Below, one piece after another: positions 8,774 to 15,473 of a stretch of 64,000 bases of DNA. The notes beneath the pieces are model-generated. The model made no database searches, was not told the DNA's origin, and saw nothing but the letters and a program-made list of their open reading frames with translations. This DNA comes from Paenibacillus sp. FSL R5-0517. GTDB taxonomy: Bacteria; Bacillota; Bacilli; Paenibacillales; Paenibacillaceae. The stretch spans positions 4,774,001-4,838,000 of the forward strand of contig NZ_CP150235.1 of assembly GCF_037974355.1 (NCBI RefSeq). Direction: 5' to 3'. The position numbers were made by a program, and so were the translations under genes. Position 1 is the stretch's first letter. Each line of letters begins with the position of its first letter.

Positions 8774-9094
8774 TTAGAACACCAATAAACATAAGCCACC
8801 CATAATACACGCCACGCCAATCCAGCGTAAAGGCCCCACTGCCTCTTTAAATACCAGCATCGCAATGATCAGAGTCCAAACATAGGTTAATGCGTTGGCA
8901 GGCAGTACTACGGTTAATGGGAGAAACTTCAACAATACAATATTCAGCAACGCACCGGTTCCGTAGAATCCGAGTCCCATGAGTACATGCAGACGATTGC
9001 GACTAGATGCATAAGCCTTCAGTCCAGCCCCGCCCAGTGCACCACACAATGTCATGACAACTAAAACGGCAACCATCCAGCTATCGATCAACAC
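8774..9094 (-). CDS. Small DMT/SMR-type membrane protein, flippase subunit (second of pair)
   Basis: A 106-residue protein with four predicted membrane helices, ending RWIGVACIMGGLCLLVF, in the style of the EamA/SMR half-transporters ArnE and ArnF. Such pairs flip undecaprenyl-phosphate sugars across the inner membrane. Its start overlaps the end of the preceding small membrane protein by 14 bases, as expected for two subunits of one heterodimer. In this cluster the likely cargo is a polyprenyl-phosphate pentose, which is an inference from context. Multidrug export, the other role of four-helix DMT proteins, is less likely given the neighbours. Confidence 0.75.
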   Translation of the reverse strand: MLIDSWMVAVLVVMTLCGALGGAGLKAYASSRNRLHVLMGLGFYGTGALLNIVLLKFLPLTVVLPANALTYVWTLIIAMLVFKEAVGPLRWIGVACIMGGLCLLVF

Positions 9095-9410
9095 TGGTTA
9101 ATGTCACCCCGATTCCAAGCAACACAACTGCTGCCAGCTTCTGCACCGTAATTTCTTCCCCAAGCAAAAAATATCCATAGATTAAGGCAAATACGTAGCT
9201 GGCACACATCAGAGGATAAGCAACAGAGAGTTTTTCCAGAGCAAAAGCTTTAATCATCAAAATCGCTCCAAGTCCATAACACAGAAAACCAACACCAAGG
9301 TAAATCCACTCGGTTAGTCCCCATTTCCAGAACAATTGACCCGTTGCTGTCAGAAATGCGGAGACGAGCATCAACCATTTACCGGTATGACGCGATTTTA
9401 TTTCCCCCAC
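9081..9410 (-). CDS. Small DMT/SMR-type membrane protein, flippase subunit (first of pair)
   Basis: A 109-residue four-helix protein with the EamA/SMR features GQLFWKWGL in helix 1, KLSVAYPLMCASYV in helix 3 and a C-terminal LAAVVLLGIGVTL helix. It resembles the ArnE/ArnF type and YvaE-like SMR proteins. It overlaps the phosphatase gene upstream by 13 bases and the second small membrane gene downstream by 14 bases, so the three are tightly coupled. Predicted to form a heterodimer that moves the lipid-linked sugar made by the cluster to the outer leaflet. Confidence 0.75.
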   Translation of the reverse strand: MGEIKSRHTGKWLMLVSAFLTATGQLFWKWGLTEWIYLGVGFLCYGLGAILMIKAFALEKLSVAYPLMCASYVFALIYGYFLLGEEITVQKLAAVVLLGIGVTLTSVDR

Positions 9411-10030
9411 GTTAATGCCTCCATGTCCGGAACACGCTTGTTAATAAAGTATCGTTGACTCACTAGCTGCATGACGGGAAGGTCCGATAAGGAGTCCGAG
9501 TAGGAACATGACTGGTCATAGTCAATGACCATATTTTTCTCACTAAGATAAGCCTGAATTCGGCGTACCTTCTCTTCCCCTTTGCAATTGCTGCCATCAA
9601 TTCTGCATGTGTAACCATTCGCATGACGGACAAGCTCAGTTCCAATGACATGATCCACCCAGGGAAAGTTTTTAAAGTATTTCATATAGGCATGCGGAGA
9701 TGCAGTTACCAGTAAGACGTGATACCCTGCTTCTTTGCGATGCTGCATCTCTACACTGGCCTCGGCAAAAATGGACGTACGCAATCGGGTATCGAAGAAA
9801 TGTTCGAGATCTTTTTCAGTCATACGCTCAATTTCTTGAAAGTAGGATCGTTTGACTTGTTCAACAGTCATGATGCCTGCCTTGAATAAAACAGTATGTA
9901 ATGCGATGACAGGTAATCTCCATACCTGCCACGGGTAACGGCGAACACCGTAGTGCACAAATTGAAACATGGAATCACTGCGTATAATTGTTTTATCAAT
10001 ATCAAAAATTGCGACTTTCGTGCTTTTCAC
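9398..10030 (-). CDS. HAD-IB family phosphatase, likely polyprenyl-phosphoryl phosphoribose phosphatase
   Basis: A 210-residue HAD hydrolase of subclass IB (phosphoserine-phosphatase-like). Motif I is FDIDKT (Asp10 nucleophile, Asp12 acid/base), motif II is VTASPH, motif III is the lysine in NCKGEEK and motif IV is DSLSDLP. A helical cap lies between motifs I and II. It starts 18 bases after the UbiA-type transferase gene and overlaps the next gene, so it probably removes the 5-phosphate from polyprenyl-phosphoryl-5-phosphoribose. In mycobacteria this step is attributed to an unrelated PAP2-type protein (Rv3807c). HAD-IB domains are known beside or fused to UbiA-type transferases elsewhere. 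The specific substrate is inference. Confidence 0.8.
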   Translation of the reverse strand: MKSTKVAIFDIDKTIIRSDSMFQFVHYGVRRYPWQVWRLPVIALHTVLFKAGIMTVEQVKRSYFQEIERMTEKDLEHFFDTRLRTSIFAEASVEMQHRKEAGYHVLLVTASPHAYMKYFKNFPWVDHVIGTELVRHANGYTCRIDGSNCKGEEKVRRIQAYLSEKNMVIDYDQSCSYSDSLSDLPVMQLVSQRYFINKRVPDMEALTWGK

Positions 10031-10048
10031 CCTGATCCCCCTCAGCCT

Positions 10049-10963
10049 TTATTCAAAGATAGTAAAAATGGTAACAACACTGATCACATACAAAATCACC
10101 GTAATTAATATGGGCTTGTCCTCAAACAGTACTCGATCGGGTGAGCCTCCCTGGCTCTTCATGTGGATCAGATACAGATAACGGAACATGCCGTAAATGA
10201 CCAGTGGAATGGTCCACATGAGATGGATGGTCCGGTCTGAAGTGAATGTGAATAGAGAGTAGCTGATAATCGTAGCTGTCGTCACAATCGTATTGAATTG
10301 ATCCAGCAACGTAATGGAGTAGTTGTCTAAAACCTTACGGTGCGATCCCGTATTCCCCTCAAGCAGCGTAAGTTCATTTCTGCGTTTGCCAATGGCCAAA
10401 AACAATGACAACAGCATGGTACAGATCAAAAACCACGGTGTGAATGGTACATGGATCAGTACACCACCTGCAATGGCACGAAGTACAAAGCCGGCTGCAA
10501 TGGTCATCATATCCAGGATAACGAGATGTTTCAGCACAAATGAATATGATACATTCAATAGAAAATAAACAATACATAACACGCCGAATAGAGGGTTCAT
10601 CATGAAGGCCGTTCCGACGGAAAGGATTAACAGAATAATACCAAACAACAAAGCATGACTCGGATTTACCTGCCCAGAAGCCATCGGACGATACTTTTTC
10701 ACCGGATGCTGTCGATCCCTGTCCCGATCTACAAAGTCATTTAAAATATAAACACAGCCTGCAACGAAGCTAAATAGAATAAAACCAAGCAAAGTCGCAA
10801 GAATGGTTTCAGCCCGAATCTCCTCAAAAGAGAATAGTAACGCAGCAAATAACAGCAGATTTTTAGTCCACTGTTTGGGTCTTAACAATCTGAATAATCC
10901 TGACACTGTACTTCCTGTTCCTGTAGCCGGTGAGGATACCGTACTCGTTCGTGATGATAACAA
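10049..10963 (-). CDS. Polyprenyl-phosphate phosphoribosyltransferase, UbiA superfamily (DPPR-synthase-like)
   Basis: A 304-residue integral membrane protein of the UbiA fold. It has the first Asp-rich motif NDFVDRDRD (Asn75 to Asp83), then HPVKKYRPMASG, a second Asp at 151 in ILDMMTIAAGFVLRAIAGG, and GKRRNEL. This pattern closely matches mycobacterial decaprenyl-phosphate phosphoribosyltransferase (Rv3806c, UbiA), which moves phosphoribose from PRPP to a polyprenyl phosphate, and differs from menaquinone or heme UbiA enzymes. The start is TTG (10961-10963) with GAAGGGAG nine bases upstream. First gene of the cluster. No DprE1/DprE2 epimerase genes are nearby, so the final sugar could be ribofuranose rather than arabinofuranose. 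Confidence 0.85.
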   Translation of the reverse strand: MLSSRTSTVSSPATGTGSTVSGLFRLLRPKQWTKNLLLFAALLFSFEEIRAETILATLLGFILFSFVAGCVYILNDFVDRDRDRQHPVKKYRPMASGQVNPSHALLFGIILLILSVGTAFMMNPLFGVLCIVYFLLNVSYSFVLKHLVILDMMTIAAGFVLRAIAGGVLIHVPFTPWFLICTMLLSLFLAIGKRRNELTLLEGNTGSHRKVLDNYSITLLDQFNTIVTTATIISYSLFTFTSDRTIHLMWTIPLVIYGMFRYLYLIHMKSQGGSPDRVLFEDKPILITVILYVISVVTIFTIFE

Positions 10964-11087
10964 TTGTAATAACTCCCTTCAAAAACAACTTCTGTATATA
11001 AGAAATAACGTAAAGATCTAATCATATGTTGCTTGTATAATTTTGTAAAGGGAGTAAATGAAAAAAATCTAATATAAACATAAAAAA

Positions 11088-11107
11088 AGAGACCGTTACC
11101 GGTCTCT
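11088..11107 (-). terminator. Terminator of dapL
   Basis: Minus strand AGAGACC and GGTCTCT arms around a short loop, followed by a run of seven T. It separates dapL from the pentose cluster; the 120 bases to the next start (TTG at 10963) are AT-rich and must hold that cluster's promoter, which I could not fix. Confidence 0.85.
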
Positions 11108-11144
11108 TTGTTCTCACACATGATTAATCTATAGGGTACTACAA

Positions 11145-12398
11145 TTAAAATTCGAATTGCACGTCGCTCAGACGACGTTTGATCTCAGCAATAACGCGTT
11201 TCTCTTCTTCTTCACCTTTAGCTTCAAAGGTTACGGAGAAACGAACAAAGTTACCAGCATCATCCCAAGGTACGGATGAGATCAATTTCTCACGGATCAG
11301 GAATTGGGAGAAATCTTCACCGGATTCAAAGCGACGTCCGCCAACCACACCTTTTGGTGCTTCCACATACAGGAAGAATGAACCTTTAGGTTTTTCAGCC
11401 TGGAAGCCCAGTTCGTTCAATGCGGCAACGAGCATGTCGTGACGACGGGAATATTTCTCTGCAATTTTCTCCGTAATTTCTGGGTGATTCAATCCATAAG
11501 CAGCAGCCTTTTGAATCGCGATGAACTGACCGGAGTCATTGTTGTCCTTCACGTCGCTGAATGCTTTGACTACAAGCGGGTTACCCGCTACGAATCCGAT
11601 TCTCCAACCCGTCATGTTGTAGGACTTGGATAGAGAGTGCAGTTCTACGCCGACATCCTTCGCTCCAGGTACGGACAGGAAGCTGAATGGTTTTTTGCCA
11701 TCATACGTCAATGCTGCGTATGGCGCATCATGTACAACCACTACGTTATATTTCTTAGCCCACTCAACAACTTCAGTGAAGAACTCCACCGTTGCGCTTG
11801 CGCCTGTTGGGTTGTTCGGGTAGTTCAGGTAGAGCAACTTCGCACGCTTTGCGATGTCCTCCGGAATAGCCGTCAGATCAGGCAGAAAGTTGTTCTCTTT
11901 CGTCAATTGAATGTTGAACACTTCTCCACCCAGATATTTAGTGTGTGTACCCATAACCGGGTAACCTGGAACGGTCATGATTGTCACATCACCCGGATTG
12001 ATGAAGCATGAAGGCATCATCGCCAAAGCCGGTTTGGAACCAATGGAGTGCACGATTTCAGTATCAGCATCGATACCTTCTACGTTAAATACGTTTTTCA
12101 GGTAAGAAGCAGCAGCAGCCTTGAATTCAGGAATACCATTGTCGGCATAACCACGGTTCTCAGGTCTGGAAGCTTCTTCAGCAAGTGCAGCTACAATGCC
12201 TGCATCCGCCATTTCATCCGGTTCACCTACACCAAGGTCAATCAGTTCCACATCGGGAAAATCTTTTTTGGCCGAAGCTTTGGCACGTTTGATTTTCTCG
12301 AATTTATAAATGTTCGTGTCTTTACCATAGTTGGAGCCACCGATACGGTCGGCAAAATTAGTCTGAATGTAAGTTTCTTGGTATTTATCGATACTCAT
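11145..12398 (-). CDS. dapL: LL-diaminopimelate aminotransferase
   Basis: PLP enzyme that converts tetrahydrodipicolinate straight to LL-diaminopimelate, a shortcut in lysine and peptidoglycan precursor synthesis. About 417 residues from ATG at 12398; an ATG four codons upstream touches the GAGGAG ribosome binding site and is less likely. Class I/II aminotransferase features are LGVGEPDE near the N terminus, NYPNNPTG, HDAPYAAL, the PLP lysine in SLSKSYNMTGWR (about residue 258) and FVRFSVTFEA near the C terminus. NRGYADNGIPEFKAAAA is typical of DapL rather than other aminotransferases. Its own terminator and leader make it a single-gene unit. It fits the meso-DAP wall predicted from MurE. DapL is uncommon in Bacillus, which uses acetylated intermediates. 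Confidence 0.92.
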   Translation of the reverse strand: MSIDKYQETYIQTNFADRIGGSNYGKDTNIYKFEKIKRAKASAKKDFPDVELIDLGVGEPDEMADAGIVAALAEEASRPENRGYADNGIPEFKAAAASYLKNVFNVEGIDADTEIVHSIGSKPALAMMPSCFINPGDVTIMTVPGYPVMGTHTKYLGGEVFNIQLTKENNFLPDLTAIPEDIAKRAKLLYLNYPNNPTGASATVEFFTEVVEWAKKYNVVVVHDAPYAALTYDGKKPFSFLSVPGAKDVGVELHSLSKSYNMTGWRIGFVAGNPLVVKAFSDVKDNNDSGQFIAIQKAAAYGLNHPEITEKIAEKYSRRHDMLVAALNELGFQAEKPKGSFFLYVEAPKGVVGGRRFESGEDFSQFLIREKLISSVPWDDAGNFVRFSVTFEAKGEEEEKRVIAEIKRRLSDVQFEF

Positions 12399-12421
12399 AA
12401 CGTTGTTCATCTCCTCATTTG

Positions 12422-12458
12422 ACGCAAATTTCTACACTTTAATATGAAGCATTTGCGT
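12422..12458. promoter_or_regulatory. Candidate operator or leader hairpin before dapL
   Basis: Perfect 8-base inverted repeat: ACGCAAAT (12422-12429) and ATTTGCGT (12451-12458), 29 bases centre to centre. It sits just upstream of the dapL ribosome binding site, where it could be a repressor site or an RNA stem. Confidence 0.35.
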
Positions 12459-12508
12459 GATCAAAGCCATGGACAAAGTATCCGAACATTTGTACTTTCT
12501 TGGAACGG

Positions 12509-13471
12509 TTAACGACTGCGTAGTGAGGCCAGAACGTCTTCCATATCCTGAGGAAGTGGAGCTGAGAATTCAAGGTATTCTCCCGTTGTTGGATGCACAA
12601 ATCCAAGAACGGCCGCATGAAGTGCCTGTCCTTGCATTTTGATGCCTTTATTCCGTCCGTACGTTGGATCTCCTACAAGCGGGTGACCAATAAATTTCAT
12701 GTGAACCCGAATCTGGTGAGTACGTCCTGTCTCCAGTTTCAGTTCAAGTAAGGTGTAATCTTTAATGCGCTCTGTAACGGTAAAATGCGTAACGGCATGT
12801 TTACTGTTACGATCCGTGACCGTATACATTTTGCGGTCATTGGTATCTCGTCCAATTGGTGCATCAATGGTCCCTTGATCATGGTTAAGATGACCATGCA
12901 CGAGCGCAATATAACGTCTATTCACCGTATGGTCTTTCAACTGAGCAGCCAGTGATGCATGAGCACGATCGTTCTTGGCAGCCATGATCAGGCCGGATGT
13001 ATCCTTATCGATACGATGCACAATACCAGGGCGCAACTCCCCATTAATACCCGAGAGGTCATTGCAGTGATACATGAGTGCATTAACGAGGGTACCGGAC
13101 GTATGTCCTGGTGCTGGATGCACCACAAGACCACGCTGTTTGTTAATCACGATCAAGTCGCTATCTTCATATACCACTTCCAGTGGAATATCTTCGGCAA
13201 CGATCTCCACAGCAGTTGGTTCTGGAATCTGTAACTCGACCAGATCCCCTTCGGATAACTTGGCATTGGCTTTAACCACAGCACCATTTACCGTAACCAT
13301 TCCGTCTCCGATCCACAATTGAACTTGGGAGCGAGATACGTTATCTACCGCTTCCGTAATATATTTGTCAATTCGTTCTTTTTTATGTTCAGCGGCAACG
13401 GTCCATTCCATACGTTCATTGCCATTCATTAGTTCTTCGTCGTTAATCTGTTCCTTATTCGGATTACTCAT
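12509..13471 (-). CDS. RluA/RluD-family ribosomal large subunit pseudouridine synthase (YlyB-like)
   Basis: Isomerises specific uridines in 23S rRNA. About 320 residues from MSNPNKEQ. An N-terminal S4 RNA-binding domain (ERIDKYI, SRSQVQLWI, VTVNG) is followed by the RluA catalytic domain with the active aspartate in GIVHRIDKDTSGLIMAAK, then RRYIALVHG and LETGRTHQIRVHM. The ATG overlaps the lspA stop (ATGAGTAA), so the two are translationally coupled. The same lspA-ylyB order occurs in Bacillus subtilis, where pyrR follows directly; here dapL, the pentose cluster and the YhgE-like gene come between. The exact target uridines cannot be read from the sequence. Confidence 0.93.
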   Translation of the reverse strand: MSNPNKEQINDEELMNGNERMEWTVAAEHKKERIDKYITEAVDNVSRSQVQLWIGDGMVTVNGAVVKANAKLSEGDLVELQIPEPTAVEIVAEDIPLEVVYEDSDLIVINKQRGLVVHPAPGHTSGTLVNALMYHCNDLSGINGELRPGIVHRIDKDTSGLIMAAKNDRAHASLAAQLKDHTVNRRYIALVHGHLNHDQGTIDAPIGRDTNDRKMYTVTDRNSKHAVTHFTVTERIKDYTLLELKLETGRTHQIRVHMKFIGHPLVGDPTYGRNKGIKMQGQALHAAVLGFVHPTTGEYLEFSAPLPQDMEDVLASLRSR

Positions 13472-13958
13472 GATGTTCATTCCCTTCAATCTTCGCGGCA
13501 GCTTTTTCGCGCCGTCCTTCAAGTAACGTCTCCACAATGATCAACGCTACACCGATGCAGATTGCCGAGTCTGCGATGTTAAAAATGGGAAACGTATAAC
13601 TTCCAAAATTAAGTTGTACAAAATCCACAACTTCTCCGGTCAATGCCCGGTCAAGGAAGTTGCCAATTGCTCCACCAAGCACCAAACTAAGCGCCACAGG
13701 CAGCAATTTGTGCGGGGTATCTTTTACTTTTTGCAAATACCAAATCAAGGCAACGACCACAATCAACGTAACCACGATAAAGAACCAACGCTGGTCCTGC
13801 AGAATGCCAAAAGCTGCTCCTGAGTTACGATGTGATGTGATGACAAAGAAATTGCCGATTACCGGAATTTCTTCTCTGAGTTCCATCCGGGTTGCAATCA
13901 GATACTTGGTTCCCTGATCCAATAAAAATACGATAAAAGCGAGGATATAATACACCAC
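13464..13958 (-). CDS. lspA: Lipoprotein signal peptidase II
   Basis: Membrane aspartyl protease that cuts signal peptides from diacylated prolipoproteins. The 164-residue protein has four membrane segments, the motif HRNSGAAFG, and both catalytic aspartates in GNFLDR and FNIADS. A charged C-terminal tail (KAAAKIEGNEHHE) is longer than usual. It precedes the pseudouridine synthase gene with overlap. Its clients in this window include the OppA-like and YlaJ-like lipoproteins. Confidence 0.96.
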   Translation of the reverse strand: MVYYILAFIVFLLDQGTKYLIATRMELREEIPVIGNFFVITSHRNSGAAFGILQDQRWFFIVVTLIVVVALIWYLQKVKDTPHKLLPVALSLVLGGAIGNFLDRALTGEVVDFVQLNFGSYTFPIFNIADSAICIGVALIIVETLLEGRREKAAAKIEGNEHHE

Positions 13959-14179
13959 GTTTGTTTGTCACTCCGTTCTTGTCTTTTCCAAACGATACCA
14001 GGCTTACGCCAGACTTGTTTATTGTAGCACAGCTGTTTGGAAATCGTCCACGACGCGCTACATCGCAATGCTCATGGCAAAAACGATAACATTTCCCTTC
14101 TGTAATCTTGCCCATAATGGCACATCCTACAATAGAGTCAACATCCGGATTCCAGCATGAAATCAGAAAGGGGAAAATC

Positions 14180-14917
14180 ATGTCACATTTTACTGCCGAA
14201 CAACTGCATTTTTTACGTTCCCAATTGATGTCCGATAAGCGCGATATTGAACATAGACTGTCGGAAAACGAGCATTATGGCCTTGGAGACTCCCTTAAAC
14301 TACAGACAGGTGAACTATCACCGATTGATAACCATCCTGGCGACTTAGCCACGGAAGTGTATGAGCGCGAAAAGGATATTTCCCTGTTGGAACATGATGA
14401 ATTCCAATTGGAGCGAATCGATTCTGCACTGCACTCCATCGAAGAAGGACATTATGGTACATGTGCAGTCTGCCAGCAACCCATTCCTTATGAACGCATG
14501 GAAGCTGTTCCTTATACGAAATACTGCAAAAAACATCAACCGGAAACCGTTGTCTCCGAAAACCGCCCTGTAGAGGAAGAGTTCCTCGCCCCGGCATTCG
14601 GTCGAACCAGTCTGGACGAGCGTGATGACCAAAACGGCTTCGATGGTGAGGACGCTTGGCAGATTGTTGAAAGCTGGGGCACATCGAACTCGCCAGCCAT
14701 GGCTGAAGGACGCGATATCGACAGCTATGATGTTATGGCCATTGAAGCCACCGATGAAGTGGAGGGCTGCGTTGAAGCGTACGAAAGCTTCGTTGCAACA
14801 GACATCTATGGTCATGACGTATCCATCGTGCGCAATCGGCAATATCGCCAGTATCTGGAGAACCGTGAGGGCGAGGGTCTGTTAGAACCGGATATGGAGA
14901 CGGATGACATTTACTAA
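14180..14917 (+). CDS. TraR/DksA-type zinc finger protein, YteA family
   Basis: A 245-residue protein starting MSHFTAEQLHFLRSQL, with AAAGGGG eight bases before the ATG; an upstream in-frame ATG (14108) has no ribosome binding site. The N-terminal helical part contains the DksA-like segments HPGDLATEVYEREKDISLLEHDE and IDSALHSIEEGHYGTC in broken form. The zinc site reads CAVC then, 18 residues on, CKKH, giving three cysteines and one histidine as in Bacillus YteA. The C-terminal half is acidic and poorly conserved. Members are called sporulation or general-stress related, but the function is not settled. It is a lone plus-strand gene divergent from lspA. Confidence 0.85.
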   Translation: MSHFTAEQLHFLRSQLMSDKRDIEHRLSENEHYGLGDSLKLQTGELSPIDNHPGDLATEVYEREKDISLLEHDEFQLERIDSALHSIEEGHYGTCAVCQQPIPYERMEAVPYTKYCKKHQPETVVSENRPVEEEFLAPAFGRTSLDERDDQNGFDGEDAWQIVESWGTSNSPAMAEGRDIDSYDVMAIEATDEVEGCVEAYESFVATDIYGHDVSIVRNRQYRQYLENREGEGLLEPDMETDDIY

Positions 14918-14948
14918 AATGTAACTCAATATCATTCACCTTAATTGC

Positions 14949-15308
14949 TTAATAGGTGTTCATATCAAGCTGACGCTGGACAATACGCACAATATCAGCG
15001 ATGTAGTCTCCAACAATGGGAAGATTGAGCGCCCCGAGTAGCTGTAAAACGTAAATAATTGTTGCTGCGAAAAAGGTAAAACCAATGGCGATCCCCACAC
15101 CTCGTGCGGCTCCAGACAACAAGTTAAGTCCGATTAATTTCCATGGTCTGTTCAGCAATTCTGTGTATTGCGCAATCCGTGAACGTTCCAGTTCATTCGC
15201 CAGACGGTTAGTCAGGGTATGCAGCTCTTCAATTTTGTCATGTGAATTCAGATGATCTGATGTTGATGGTGTAGCCGCCGTTGCTGTTTGCTTGTCATGT
15301 TCGCTCAT
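14949..15308 (-). CDS. DUF5665-type small membrane protein
   Basis: About 119 residues from MSEHDKQT. A polar N terminus, a short helical region (HTLTNRLANELERSRIAQY) and then RPWKLIGLNLLSGAARGVG lead to one hydrophobic segment (IGFTFFAATIIYVLQLLGAL), and an amphipathic tail follows. This layout matches the DUF5665 family found next to ileS in several Bacillota. Function unknown. A TTG eight codons upstream is possible, but the ATG has AAAGGA at a better, if long, spacing. It is downstream of ileS beyond a strong terminator, so it probably has its own promoter. Confidence 0.75.
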   Translation of the reverse strand: MSEHDKQTATAATPSTSDHLNSHDKIEELHTLTNRLANELERSRIAQYTELLNRPWKLIGLNLLSGAARGVGIAIGFTFFAATIIYVLQLLGALNLPIVGDYIADIVRIVQRQLDMNTY

Positions 15309-15376
15309 GTTTTGGTCAGTTCCTTTGATCAATATAGATTGACTGCACTATAGAATCATTTCCTTTTTGCCTAAAA

Positions 15377-15430
15377 AACAAACGAGCCCAGAATCAGGGA
15401 AAATGTCCCTGCCTCTGCGGCTCGTTTGTT
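15377..15430 (-). terminator. Terminator of ileS
   Basis: Arms AACAAACGAGCC and GGCTCGTTTGTT enclose a second internal CAGGGA/TCCCTG hairpin. On the minus strand the stem is followed by a T run. Confidence 0.88.
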
Positions 15431-15473
15431 TATGCTCTATATGCTCTCACTGTTGAATGGAAAATGCTTCGAA

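Noticed and set aside
13959..14179. Sigma-A-like elements (TTGCCC and TACAAT) before the yteA-like gene
   Set aside because: Spacing is wrong (14 bases), so the promoter stays unassigned.
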